DNA of 64,000 nucleotides from SW132 sp038150125. Lineage in GTDB: Bacteria > Bacteroidota > Rhodothermia > Balneolales > Balneolaceae. Within the stretch, counting starts at the first letter, position 1; every line of letters begins with the position of its first letter. Made by a program: the position numbers and the translations under genes. The notes below the pieces were generated by a model. It was not told where the DNA came from. It saw nothing but the letters and a program-made list of their open reading frames with translations, and did not search any database. The stretch spans positions 62,001 through 126,000 of the forward strand of contig NZ_JBBVMF010000006.1 of NCBI RefSeq assembly GCF_038150125.1, written 5' to 3'. Below are positions 43,986-53,961 of this stretch, one piece after another.

Positions 43986-46900
43986 ACCAGACAACTCTAT
44001 CGTCACCTGCCAGGTATTTCGGGTTCCTGATGGTACTCCTGCCACTGTTTTTACTGGCTGCCTGCACCGACACGTCCAGAGGTCAGGACGCCTCGCTCCC
44101 ACCACCTCTTTACTCTCAACCTCAAACGGTTGAATTAAATGCAGGTGTGTCTATTCCTGCCACACCAAAAATCATCAACCCGGATAGCGTAGCCAAGCCC
44201 CAATCCTTTACCGTTAATCAATCAGCTTTAACCACAAAAAATGCGTATCCCAACCGACATCAATTACCCGATGACTTAACCATCATACCCATTGATAAAA
44301 GCCAACTCGAAATCATAAACCTGGGCGAAGGCAACCCCAATTTTGTCTTACACAGTTCAACTGGTGATACTATTCCGACCGGTGTTCCTGTTCCCGCTAA
44401 GGGCAAAGTGGTAAAAGCGATTCATACAAAACCTACTCAAGCCCTGCCACCCGCTACCAAAGATGCCGCTATTGCCCACCTGCAATATTTAAATATGGAG
44501 CAGGGTATGGCTTCATCTTTCGTCAGGGCCGTCATTGAGGACAAAAGCGGAAATATCTGGATGGGGACCCGTGGAGGGGTGAGTGTATATAATGGAGAAC
44601 GTTTTACCCATTATGGCGAAAACGAAGGCCTATCCAATAATTTCATAAGGGCAATGGCAGAGGATCAGAGCGGGAATATCTGGTTTGGGACCGAAGGCGG
44701 AGGAGTAAGCGTATTTGATGGTGAAAGCTTTACACACTACACCGAAAAGGAGGGCTTTTCCGATAATTTAGTCAGGGCTATTTTGGTGGATAGAAACGGA
44801 AATATCTGGATGGGGACCCGTGGCGCAGGGGTAAGCGTCTTTGATGGAGAAAGTTTTATCCATTACACTGAAAAAGAAGGTTTATCCTATAATGATGTGA
44901 TGTCCATTTTTGAGGACAAAAGCGGAAATATCTGGATCGGTACTTTTTATGGAGGGGTGAATGTATTTGATGGTGAAAGCTTTACTCATTACAACGAAAA
45001 AGAAGGCCTGTCCAATAGTAACGTTGTGTCTATCGCTGAAGACAGAAAAGGAAATATTTGGCTGGGCACTGATGGCGGCGGGGTAAGCGTATTTGATGGA
45101 AACAGCTTTACACACTACACCGAAAACGAAGGCGTATCCAATTGGGCAGTACTGTCCATTCTGGAGGATAGCAGCGGAAATATCTGGCTCGGAACCCTGG
45201 GTGGGGGTGTAAGCGTATTTGACGGAGATAGCTTTATCCACTACACCGAAAACGAGGGCTTATCCAATAATACAGTCTACTCCATCATGGAAGATCAAGG
45301 CGGAAACATCTGGGTGGGAACTGAGGGTGGCGGAGTAAGTATATTTAACGGGGAAAACTTTACTCATTACAGTGAAAGTGAAGGCATATCCAGTAATATC
45401 GTCAGGGCCGTTTTAGAGGATCAAAATGGAAACATCTGGGTTGGGACACAGGGCGGCGGGGTAAATGTTTTTAATGGCGAAAGCTTTACCCATTACACGG
45501 TGAAGGAAGGCTTATCCAGTAATACTGTTGTATCTATTCTTGAGGATAGTAGCGGAAATATCTGGCTGGGGACTGAAGGTGGCGGGGTGAGCGTATTTGA
45601 CGGAGAGAGCTTTACACATTACAGCGAAAATGAAGGCCTGTCCAATAGTTATGTCAGAGCCATCGAAGAGGATAAAAATGGACATATCTGGCTTGGATCC
45701 CGGGGAAAGGTGACTGTCTATAACGGAGAAAAATTTATCCATTATACCGATAATGAGGGCCTATACAGACGTAATGTCTGGTCCATTCTTGAGGATCAAA
45801 ACGGATATATCTGGCTGGGTACTGAAGGCGGAGGGGTGAGCGTATTTGATGGCGAAAGCTATACCAACTATACCGAGAATGAGGGCTTATCCAATAATAT
45901 CGTCAGGGCCATCACAGAGGATAAAAACGGAAATATTTGGCTGGGGACCTGGGGTGGAGGGGTGAGCGTATTTAATGGTGAAAGCTTTACCCATTACACC
46001 GAAAAAGAAGGCTTATCCAATAATACCGTTTTCTCCATCTTAGAGGACAAGAGTTTACCTTCAAATGAGATCGGTGTCTATGTCGGAACAGAAAATGGGC
46101 TATCCAGAATTTCGTTAATAGAAAATGAAGCTTCTGATGAAAAGGATTATGAGTTTAGCATTCAAAACTTTGGCAAACAAGATGGGCTGAAAGGACTGCA
46201 ATTTACAATGGGTGCCACTATCGACAGTAAAAATCGCGCATGGTGGGGTACCAGAAGTGGTTTAGTGATGCTGGATTTGAATACACTTAAACTTTCTGAG
46301 AAAATACCCCAACCCCGTTTATCCCAAATAGAAATTAACGAGCAATTTATAGACTATCGCAACATCCCTGTTAGTTCCGAAAGCTATCAGGATCAAATTA
46401 AATTTAATAGCGTTCAAAAGTTTGAGAACTATCCTATCGGTTTGGAGTTGCCCTACGATAAAAACCACCTGACCTTTTATTTTGCAGCCATAGATTGGGC
46501 AGCACCGCATAAAATCCGGTACAGCTACAGAATGGAAGGCTTAAATACCGATTGGAGCCAATCCGCCGCCGACCCGATGGCCGATTACCGTAACCTGCCC
46601 TTTGGTACCCACACTCTCCAAATCCGGGCTATAGGTGAGAGTGGAGTATGGAGTGAGCCGTTTGAGTATGCATTTACGATACTTCCACCCTGGTGGCGTA
46701 CCTGGTGGGCATATTCCCTGTATGCTGTTCTGTTCTTAAGCGGGCTCTATTTACTGAGGCGCTATGAGCTGAACCGGTTCAACCTGAAAAATCAGCTGCA
46801 GAATGAAAGGGTTGAAACAGATTCCCTGAGGAAACTTGATCAGCTGAAATCCCATTTCTTTGCAAATATTTCTCACGAATTCAGAACGCCGCTCACCCTG

Positions 46901-48388
46901 ATCATCGGTCAGATTGAAACACTGCTGGATTCTGAGAATGACCGAAACAGAAAAAAGAAATTGATCTCGGTAAACAACAGTGCCGGGCAGCTTCTCTCCC
47001 TGATCAACCAGCTGCTGGACTTGTCGAAGCTGGAGGCAGGAAAGATGGAATTGGAGCTGGAAAAGCAGAATTTGGTACCGTTCTTGAAGAACCACTTCTT
47101 CTCGTTTGAATCTCTTGCAGAGTCAAAAAATATCACCCTCAGTTTCTCGTCGTCAAGGACTGCTATAAACGTACGGTTTGATACGGATAAGCTGGAGAAG
47201 GTGTTTTTTAATCTTTTTTCGAACGCCATCAAATTTACGGAGCCCGGCGGGCAGATTGATGTGTCAGTAGATGTTCTTCATCCAAATAAAGATGTTGTAG
47301 AAATACGGGTGAAGGATTCCGGAATTGGAATTTCCAGTGAGCGACTGCCCTATATTTTTGATCGCTTTTACCAGGCCGATTCCTCAAACACCCGTAAATA
47401 TGAAGGAACCGGAATTGGCCTCTCCATTGCGCACGAAATGGTGATGCTGCATAGCGGAACGATTGATGTAGAGAGCAGTGAAGGTGAGGGAACGGAGTTT
47501 GTCGTTCGCCTCCCAATTGAAGAAGACCAAACGACAGTTGACCATGAGTCTGGCGTTGATGAGCAGCTGTTGACTGAGGAAGATTCAGGTTTAAAACCAC
47601 TTCCGGATTTTGATGCGCTGCTTTCCGACCATGATGAAATCGTCCTGATTGTGGAAGATAATGAGGATGTCCGTTCGTTTATCGCTGAACAGTTAAGAGG
47701 TAAATACAAAATTCTGGAAGCCGCTAACGGCATGGAGGGAATTGCCGTATCGCAGGGCACCATCCCGGATCTGATTATAACCGATTTAATGATGCCGGAA
47801 ATGGACGGATATGCATTCAGTGAAAAAATCCGGGGTGATGAAAAAACCAGCCATATTCCCATCATCATGCTTACGGCCAAAGCCGGCCTGAACCCCAAAA
47901 TTGAGGGACTGGAACTGGGGATTGATGCCTACCTGACTAAGCCTTTTCATGTGAAAGAGCTAAAGACACGGGTCAGAGCTCTCATTCAGCAGAGGAAAAA
48001 CTTAAAACAGCAGTTTAGCAGCACCACCTATTTCAAGCCGTCGGTGATTGCAAAAACGCCGGCTGATCAGAATTTCCTTGCCAAAGCGATTGATGTGATC
48101 GACAATCATCTTAGTGATGAAGAATTTCGGGTCGAAGATTTTGCCGGGTCGCTGAACATGAGCAGCTCCCAGCTCAACCGGAAACTGAATGCCCTGGTCG
48201 ATCAGCCCGCCGGGAACTTCATTCGGTCCGTGAGGCTGCAGCGCTCCGCCGAACTACTTAACCAGACCGATAAGCCAATTGCTGAGATCTGCTACGACGT
48301 CGGGTTCAACGATCAGGCGTACTTCTCCCGCGTCTTCAAAAAACAGTTTGGTAAGAGTCCGTCGGCTTTCAGGAAGTTGTCGATTTGA
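43970..48388 (+). CDS. Hybrid two-component system regulator (propeller-HK-receiver-AraC)
   Basis: Up to 1472 residues from a TTG start at 43970; ATG 44030 (residue 21) is an alternative giving a very short signal. Lipobox LLAAC at Cys32. Fourteen propeller blades (about 180-780), twelve of them nearly identical units with GNIWxGTxGGGVSVFDGESF, i.e. two seven-bladed propellers; Y_Y_Y domain (about 800-905, LRAIGESGVWSEPF); one membrane segment (about 910-930); HisKA with His969 (ISHEFRTPL); HATPase; receiver with Asp1272 (ITDLMMPEMDG) and LTKPF; C-terminal AraC double HTH (NMSSSQLNRKLNAL, GFNDQAYFSRVFKKQFG). A complete one-protein sensor-to-DNA system. It lies between copies 2 and 3 of the repeated promoter module and is a candidate to read it (inference). 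Confidence 0.92.
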   Translation: MNCQFNQTTLSSPARYFGFLMVLLPLFLLAACTDTSRGQDASLPPPLYSQPQTVELNAGVSIPATPKIINPDSVAKPQSFTVNQSALTTKNAYPNRHQLPDDLTIIPIDKSQLEIINLGEGNPNFVLHSSTGDTIPTGVPVPAKGKVVKAIHTKPTQALPPATKDAAIAHLQYLNMEQGMASSFVRAVIEDKSGNIWMGTRGGVSVYNGERFTHYGENEGLSNNFIRAMAEDQSGNIWFGTEGGGVSVFDGESFTHYTEKEGFSDNLVRAILVDRNGNIWMGTRGAGVSVFDGESFIHYTEKEGLSYNDVMSIFEDKSGNIWIGTFYGGVNVFDGESFTHYNEKEGLSNSNVVSIAEDRKGNIWLGTDGGGVSVFDGNSFTHYTENEGVSNWAVLSILEDSSGNIWLGTLGGGVSVFDGDSFIHYTENEGLSNNTVYSIMEDQGGNIWVGTEGGGVSIFNGENFTHYSESEGISSNIVRAVLEDQNGNIWVGTQGGGVNVFNGESFTHYTVKEGLSSNTVVSILEDSSGNIWLGTEGGGVSVFDGESFTHYSENEGLSNSYVRAIEEDKNGHIWLGSRGKVTVYNGEKFIHYTDNEGLYRRNVWSILEDQNGYIWLGTEGGGVSVFDGESYTNYTENEGLSNNIVRAITEDKNGNIWLGTWGGGVSVFNGESFTHYTEKEGLSNNTVFSILEDKSLPSNEIGVYVGTENGLSRISLIENEASDEKDYEFSIQNFGKQDGLKGLQFTMGATIDSKNRAWWGTRSGLVMLDLNTLKLSEKIPQPRLSQIEINEQFIDYRNIPVSSESYQDQIKFNSVQKFENYPIGLELPYDKNHLTFYFAAIDWAAPHKIRYSYRMEGLNTDWSQSAADPMADYRNLPFGTHTLQIRAIGESGVWSEPFEYAFTILPPWWRTWWAYSLYAVLFLSGLYLLRRYELNRFNLKNQLQNERVETDSLRKLDQLKSHFFANISHEFRTPLTLIIGQIETLLDSENDRNRKKKLISVNNSAGQLLSLINQLLDLSKLEAGKMELELEKQNLVPFLKNHFFSFESLAESKNITLSFSSSRTAINVRFDTDKLEKVFFNLFSNAIKFTEPGGQIDVSVDVLHPNKDVVEIRVKDSGIGISSERLPYIFDRFYQADSSNTRKYEGTGIGLSIAHEMVMLHSGTIDVESSEGEGTEFVVRLPIEEDQTTVDHESGVDEQLLTEEDSGLKPLPDFDALLSDHDEIVLIVEDNEDVRSFIAEQLRGKYKILEAANGMEGIAVSQGTIPDLIITDLMMPEMDGYAFSEKIRGDEKTSHIPIIMLTAKAGLNPKIEGLELGIDAYLTKPFHVKELKTRVRALIQQRKNLKQQFSSTTYFKPSVIAKTPADQNFLAKAIDVIDNHLSDEEFRVEDFAGSLNMSSSQLNRKLNALVDQPAGNFIRSVRLQRSAELLNQTDKPIAEICYDVGFNDQAYFSRVFKKQFGKSPSAFRKLSI

Positions 48389-48400
48389 TGGGAAGGGGAT

Positions 48401-49860
48401 TTTGAAAAGCGTTGTTTGAGTTAGTTCTATGAACAGGGAGGTGTCTCGGCTTCGGCCAAAAGAGGCCTTCGCTCGACATGACAGGGCTTGTTTTAATTCA
48501 ACGGGCGGCGCATCAGGCCAGAAAGTTGGCAAAGGGTTTTGATCTGCGCCGCCCGCTTTTCTACCCCACGCGTCTTGTCATCCCGACTAAATGAGCGGAG
48601 CGAATGCATGGAGGGATCTCCTTGTGATGGGCAGGAATCAGAACAGGGAGATCTCCTTATTATTGTTATGAGTTTTGAAAAAGCGTTGTTTGAATGAGTT
48701 CCAAGTGCAAGAAGATTTCTCGGCTGCGGCCAAAAGAGGCCTCCGCTCGAAATGACAGGGCTTGTTTTAATTCAACGGGCGGCGCATCAGGCCAGAAAGT
48801 TGGCAAAGGGTTTTGATCTGCGCCGCCCGCTTTTCTACCCCACGCGTCTTGTCATCCCGACTAAATGAGCGGAGCGAATGCATGGAGGGATCTCCTTGTG
48901 ATGGGCAGGAATCAGAACAGGGAGATCTCCTTGTTATTGTTATGAGTTTTGAAAAAGCGTTGTTTGAATGAGTTCCAAGTGCAAGAAGATTTTTCGACTC
49001 CACACCAGAAAAGCACTGGTGTTTCGCTCGAAATGACAGGGCTTGTCGGAATAAAGGGCGGCGTACAAACCCCTGTTGTTTGAATCATTCAATCCTAAGC
49101 CGCCAACATGAATAAATCCATCGCGGCGCGGGAATCACCCTGGTTCAATTTGGGAATTGGTGCGCCGCGTATTGTCAAATCAACGTTGCTGTCATCTCGA
49201 CTAAGCGAACGAAGAGATTGCACGGAGAGATCTCCTCGTGATGGGCAGGAGTTTTGAATATGCGTTGGTCAAGTCAGTTCTAAGAATCGGGAGATTTCTC
49301 GACTGCACACCGGAACAACCCCGGTGTTTCGCTCGAAATGACAAAGCGCTGGGTGTATTGAAGGGCGGCGTATTAGACTCCCAATCTTGCCAAACTTCCA
49401 TTTACGCCGCCAATGCCAACTTATTCGCGGCGCGGCAATTAACCAGGTTCTTGGGCTGAGTCTTATGCGCCGCGCCTTCCCCAACCAGTGAACCTGTCAT
49501 CTCGACTAAGTGAACGAAGAGAGCGCATGGAGAGATCTCCCCGTGATGGGCAGGAGTTTTGAATATGCGTTGGTCAAGTCAGTTCTAAGAATCGGGAGAT
49601 TTCTCGACTGCACACCGGAACAACCCCGGTGTTGCGCTCGAAATGACAAGGCGCTGGGTGTACTGAAGGGCGGCGTTTAAACATCCCAATCTTGCCAAAC
49701 TCCTATCGACGCCGCTAATGCTAATTTACTCGCGCCGCGGCAACTAACCAGTTTCTGGGGCTGAGTCTTATGCGCCGCGCCTTCCCCAAACAGTGAACCT
49801 GTCATCTCGACTAAGTGAACGAAGAGAGCGCATGGAGAGATCTCCCCGTTATCGGTGGGA
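48401..49860. repeat. Tandem array of five ~275-305 bp units
   Basis: Unit starts (TTTGAA...GCGTTG) at about 48401, 48674, 48948, 49253 and 49558: periods 273, 274, 305 and 305. Units 1-2 are nearly identical over most of their length, and units 4-5 likewise; unit 3 is intermediate. Each unit holds nested inverted repeats: GGGCGGCGC...GCGCCGCCC, and a GTCATCTCGACTAA...GGAGATCTCC arm facing GAGATTTCTCGACTGC...CGCTCGAAATGAC. It resembles the GTCATTTCGAGCG-type dispersed palindromes common in Bacteroidota. No gene is seen. Confidence 0.85.
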
Positions 49861-49901
49861 GATATTAAAAAAAAGCTTTAAATACCCCATTTTGCCCAAA
49901 T

Positions 49902-49956
49902 AATCCAAAAGTATGCGTGGTTTGTACAAGAATTCGGTCTCTCCCTGAGATACTTT
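49902..49956 (+). promoter_or_regulatory. Repeated promoter module, copy 3 (NTF2-like lipoprotein)
   Basis: AATCCAA 49902-49908, TGTACAA 49923-49929 (21 bp period), centre TATGCGTGG, TACTTT 49951-49956 exactly 21 nt after the second heptamer and continuing TTG. It is the most diverged copy in the heptamers but keeps all spacings. 139 bp before ATG 50090. Confidence 0.62.
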
Positions 49957-50089
49957 TTGAGAGCAATCATTCAACTATAACCGGTGCATCAATGAAAAGC
50001 TACCAGCTATTCAATGAGTCATCAGTTGTATATAGGATAGAATAGAGTTGCCAGGTTCAAAAAATTCAAACCCGAGGAAAACGCACATT

Positions 50090-50575
50090 ATGAAAACAAA
50101 TTCGACCAACCTCTTTTTCGCTTCTTTACTAGCAGTTTTCTTATTCATGACGGCCTGCACTCAAACGCAAAACAGTAATCCAAATGTAGAGATCATAGAA
50201 GGTTTATATGACGCATTTGCAGCCGGGGATGGCGGGGCCGTGCTGGCAACTTTTTCACCGGAAATTGTCTGGAATGAAGCTGAAAGCAACTCTCTGGCGG
50301 ACGGCAATCCATACGTGGGGCCACAGGCTGTTGCAGAAGGCGTATTTGGACGGATTGGACAGGAATGGGAGACATTTAATCTCACCGATCAAACCCTGTA
50401 TGGGGTCGGTGAAGATATGGTAATGGCTACCGGAAGATACCAGGGAACGCATGCTGCAACCGGAAAGTCGATCAACGCACAACATGTCCACATCGGGTGG
50501 TTTGAAAATGGTAAGGTGACACAATTTCAACAGTACGTGGATACCAAACAGCTTGCTGAAGCGGAAGCGGAATAA
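50090..50575 (+). CDS. SnoaL/NTF2-like lipoprotein
   Basis: 161 residues from ATG 50090, which begins a lipoprotein signal (MKTNSTNLFFASLLAVFLFMTAC, Cys23) with GAGGAA about 10 bases upstream. The mature part is one SnoaL-like domain: NVEIIEGLYDAFAAGDGGAVLATFSPEIVWNE, GPQAVAEGVF, then strands VMATGRYQGTH and HVHIGWFENGKVTQFQQYVDT. Such domains serve as ketosteroid-isomerase-like enzymes or binding proteins; the activity is unknown. Behind copy 3 of the promoter module and followed by a terminator, so a single-gene unit. Confidence 0.85.
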   Translation: MKTNSTNLFFASLLAVFLFMTACTQTQNSNPNVEIIEGLYDAFAAGDGGAVLATFSPEIVWNEAESNSLADGNPYVGPQAVAEGVFGRIGQEWETFNLTDQTLYGVGEDMVMATGRYQGTHAATGKSINAQHVHIGWFENGKVTQFQQYVDTKQLAEAEAE

Positions 50576-50589
50576 ATCAAGACAGAGAG

Positions 50590-50634
50590 AGCCCCGGAAT
50601 GAAGTTCTTGAGAACTGCTTCGTTTCGGGGCTTT
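50590..50634 (+). terminator. Terminator after the NTF2-like lipoprotein
   Basis: Long hairpin AGCCCCGGAATGAAG / CTTCGTTTCGGGGCT with minor mismatches, followed by TTT. Confidence 0.75.
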
Positions 50635-50709
50635 AATAAAGGGTCTGATAGAAAGGTTTGGGTTGTGTGTTGAACTGTCTAATTGTCGAATTGGTGAACT
50701 GTTGAATCG

Positions 50710-50868
50710 ATTCTCGAACGACAAACAATTCCACAATTCATCAGTTCAACATGAGCCACCCTGCGCTAAAGCTACGGATGACACGCAAAGCGAACACTCA
50801 ACAATATAACTTGTAGCAAAAACCCTGAAAATGCGCCAAAAGTCCAAACATTTGCGTGGATAGTCCAA
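50710..50868. repeat. Promoter-bearing duplicated segment, copy a
   Basis: About 160 bp shared with 53617-53754 (copy b, with an internal deletion of roughly 30 bp) and 55533-55688 (copy c): CAATTCCACAATTCATCAG, AGTTCAAC.TGAGC, AGCTACGGATGACA..GC, GCGAACACTCAA, then CTGAAAATGCGCCAA and the promoter heptamers. Similarity stops just after the second heptamer, so the -10 and downstream DNA differ. Confidence 0.8.
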
Positions 50869-50895
50869 GACTCTTTCGGGTGTAAATGGTAGAAT
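50841..50895 (+). promoter_or_regulatory. Repeated promoter module, copy 4 (GC-rich T9SS gene)
   Basis: AGTCCAA 50841-50847 and 50862-50868 (21 bp period), centre TTTGCGTGG, TAGAAT 50890-50895 exactly 21 nt downstream; 112 bp before ATG 51002. Confidence 0.78.
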
Positions 50896-51001
50896 AGTTT
50901 CGAAAATAGTGCCGGAAACTTTGTGTGCTTAACAACAATTTGAAAAGATCTTCTTACAGCAGATCGGCCCAAATTCTCTCCTTAACCTAATAGACATAAC
51001 T

Positions 51002-52989
51002 ATGAACATACTAACAATTATGAACACTTTAACACGATCCCTCCCCGCGCTGGCGGTGCTCCTCGCCACAGTGCTCTTCCTTGCTCCGGACCTCCATGCC
51101 CAGACCCTCGCTCTCGACATGGCTGCCAGCGACGCTGTCGCCGACGTTAGCAGAAGCTCGATAGCGTGGGGGACTACACGGGCGACGGCGCCCTTGACCT
51201 CGTCGTTACGGGGGAGGACGCCTCGCGCAACCCCGTCGGGCTGGTGTACCGGAACGACGGGGCAGGGGGGCTCGTGCTCGACGCGGCTGCCAGCGCCGTC
51301 GTCGCCGACGTTAGCAATGGCTCGGTGGCCTGGGGGGACTACACGGGCGACGGGTGGCTTGACCTCGTCGTCACGGGTGCCGACGCTGGCACCTTCAGTG
51401 CAGTGGGGCTGGTGTACCGGAATGACGGGTCGGGCGGGCTCGTTCTCGACGCAACCGCCAGCGCCACCGTCGCCGACGTGTGGAACGGATCGGTGGCGTG
51501 GGGGGACTACACGGGCGACGGCGGCCTCGATCTCGTTGTCACAGGCGATCAGAACTTCCTCTTTGGCAGTTTGAGCCAGGTCGGGCTGGTGTACCGGAAC
51601 GACGGGTCGGGCGGGCTCGCGCTCGACCCCGTCGCCAGCGACCGCATCCCCAATGCTGAGGGGGGCACGGTAGCGTGGGGCGACTTCACGGGCGATGGGG
51701 CTCTCGACCTCATCGTTTCGGGCTTTCTCGGAATTACCCCTGTGACATCGGTGTTCAAGAACGTCTCAAATCTTCCGCCCGTTGCGGACGCCGGCCCCGA
51801 TGGCGCCCTCATCACGCTCGATGGCTCCGGCTCCTCCGACCCCGACGGTGACGTGCTGACATACTTGTGGTCTGAGGGCGGCGCCGAGATCGCCACGGGC
51901 TCCACGCCTACCGTCACGCTTGGGCTCGGCACCCACACGATCATGCTGACCGTCACCGACCCGTTTGGCGAGACCAGTTCGGACGACGTCATTGTCACCG
52001 TCGAGGACACGACTCCGCCCGAGATAATCCTCGCCGGCGACGACCCCGCCACGGTCGAGTGCGGTACGGCCTACGCCGACGCCGGGGCTACCGCTGTCGA
52101 CCTAGTCGACGGTCCCGTCACGGTCGCCCTTGACGCCAGCGCTGTCGACACCGACACGCCGGGCACCTACACCGTCACGTACGAGGCCACCGACGCAGCC
52201 GGGAACACGGCCACGGCTGAGCGGACTGTGACCGTCGAAGACACGACGGCCCCTGAGCTCACCGTGAGCGCCGACCCGCTCGTGCTCACCCGGCCCAACC
52301 ACAAGTACGTCACCGTGTCGCTCGCCGACCTCGGCCTTACGGCTGCCGACGCCTGCGACGGCACCATCGAGCCGGGACAGGTCTACGTCGCCTCGGTGTC
52401 GAGCGACGAGCCCGAGAACGCTAGCGACGACGGTAACACGTTTGATGACATCGTGGTCGACGATTGCCGGACGGTCCGCGTCCGCGCCGAGCGCGATGGG
52501 ATGGGCAACGGCCGAGTCTACACGATTACGCTGGCCGTGGCCGACGCCGCGGGCAACGTGGGCACGGCGGCCTACGAGGTTCAGGTGCCGCTGAGCAGCA
52601 ACGGCGAGGCCGCCGTACCTGACGGCGCGGTCTACACCGTCGACGGGTGCGACCTGAGCATCCCGGCCGTGGCTCCGCCTGCCGCAGCGCTGGCGCCTGT
52701 TGGCTTCGGTCCCGAGACAGCGCCCGCCGAATTTGCTTTGAGCGCGGCCTACCCCAACCCGTTCAATCCCACAACCACGATCAGCTTTGACCTTCCCAAG
52801 GCCTCTTTTGTCAGCCTTTCTGTCTATTCGATTCTCGGACAGCAGGTGGCGCAGCTCGTGAATGAACAGAAAAGCCCCGGCCGTTACACCGTCAGTTTCG
52901 ACGCATCCACCCTCTCCAGCGGAATCTATCTGTATCGCCTGCAGACCGATTCCTTTATGGAAACCATGCAGATGACGCTGGTTAAATAG
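51002..52989 (+). CDS. FG-GAP/VCBS-repeat surface protein with T9SS sorting domain, frameshifted
   Basis: Starts at 51002 with a signal peptide (TRSLPALAVLLATVLFLAPDLHAQ), then loses frame in a G-run: 51168-51172 has five G where the homologous positions of the next repeats have six (TGGGGGGACTAC). Downstream, the frame open from 51166 encodes repeats of SVAWGDYTGDG.LDLVVTG...VGLVYRNDGSGGL (VCBS/FG-GAP), a PKD-like stretch (VADAGPDG), a DUF5011/HYR Ig-like domain (YADAGATAVD, YEATDAAGN) and a Por/T9SS C-terminal domain (YPNPFNPTTTISF, LYRLQTDSF). It should be secreted and attached to the surface. The body is markedly GC-richer than its neighbours; the sorting domain is not. Frame loss may be real, slippage or sequencing error. 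Confidence 0.82.
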
Positions 52990-53007
52990 TGCCAGCCATA
53001 TCGCAAC

Positions 53008-53042
53008 AGCCCCGCCCCGGTACTCCCGGGGTGCGGGCTTTT
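53008..53042 (+). terminator. Terminator after the T9SS surface protein gene
   Basis: AGCCCCGCCCCGG / CCGGGGTGCGGGCT hairpin with one or two bulges, then a short T-run. Confidence 0.78.
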
Positions 53043-53726
53043 GTATAAAGAGAACGAACCCGCCGAAGGCAATCATGCCCCGATGGTCAACATCCCTTTT
53101 TGCCTGCACAACAGGCGATTGACGGGACTACAAAAAATAATGCCTTAGAGCGCTATAGGGTCTGCGTTGTAAGGCTTTTTTTAAGTCATGGTCCGCCGGC
53201 CGCCGAACTGAAAAAACGTAAAGCCTAAAAAGACCTTTAAAAAAAACCGCTCTCATCATGTACGGGGTTTTTATGATCTTTTAATCTCCGTCCGACATCA
53301 CATGTAACTTACCTTAGACTACCCCGGCAGTAGACTCGGCGCCGCTTCACCGCTATAAAAAAACGGTTTTCCACGAATTCGTGATTCGAAGACCAGGAAA
53401 GCTTCGGATGACAAGCGAAGCGACCACTCGACAATTCAAGGGGAGAGGGGACTTTGGGAACACCGTATATTTCAATATCGAACATTGAACACTGAATGTC
53501 GAATACGAAGGGATCCTGAGCGTTAATCTGCGCCGTGGGGGCTTGCAGTGACCTCAGCGTTGAGACAGGTTGATGTGTTGAACTGGTAAACTGTCGAACT
53601 GTTATACTGGTTTACTGTCGAGTCGATTCTCGAACGACAGACAATTCCACAGTTCATCAGTTCAACGTGAGCAACGCGAACACTCAACCGTTCAACTTGC
53701 GGCAAAAACACTGAAAATGTGCCAAA
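53043..53726. other. Repeat-rich intergenic region
   Basis: No gene seen. It contains a partial match to the duplicated segment near 53395-53440 (TTCGGATGACAAGCGAAGCG), degenerate AACTGT.GAACTG runs at 53578-53625 and copy b of the promoter-bearing segment (53617-53754). Confidence 0.55.
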
Positions 53727-53754
53727 AGTCCAAACATTTGCGTGGATAGTCCAA
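53617..53754. repeat. Promoter-bearing duplicated segment, copy b
   Basis: Same family as copies a and c; lacks the internal stretch with AGCTACGGATGAC. Begins GAGTCGATTCTCGAACGAC and ends at the second promoter heptamer. Confidence 0.78.
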
Positions 53755-53781
53755 GTATTTATCCAGCCTACACGGTACAAT
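53727..53781 (+). promoter_or_regulatory. Repeated promoter module, copy 5 (metzincin-like lipoprotein)
   Basis: AGTCCAA 53727-53733 and 53748-53754 (21 bp period), centre TTTGCGTGG, TACAAT 53776-53781 exactly 21 nt downstream; 186 bp before ATG 53962. Confidence 0.78.
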
Positions 53782-53961
53782 CAGGCTGAAACAGGTATTT
53801 CTTAATGGATAGCCCTGGTAACGGACACAACTGTCTCCGGAAATTGTACGACAACCACTGTAAGATACCGTGGTTTTTTTGCGACCAAACAATTCCAGGG
53901 AAACCAGCCCGGAAGCGTTGAACCTACCTGACAATCCGAAATAAAATAAAATCAAATAAAA

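Noticed and set aside
44882..45742. Antisense open frames across the propeller region
   Set aside because: They are mirror images of the repeated blades on the other strand and are explained by the repeats.
48401..49860. Possible CRISPR array
   Set aside because: Repeats are 270-305 bp long with internal palindromes and no short regular spacers, and no cas gene is present.
51002..51574. Separate 190-residue protein at the start of the T9SS gene
   Set aside because: After the G-run the frame gives Thr/Arg/Ser-rich sequence with no family match, while the adjacent frame continues the VCBS repeats; it is the frameshifted 5' end of one gene.
52102..53109. 335-residue open frame on the minus strand
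   Set aside because: Long antisense frames are expected in GC-rich DNA; it has no start signals or motifs and lies opposite the Ig-like and sorting domains.
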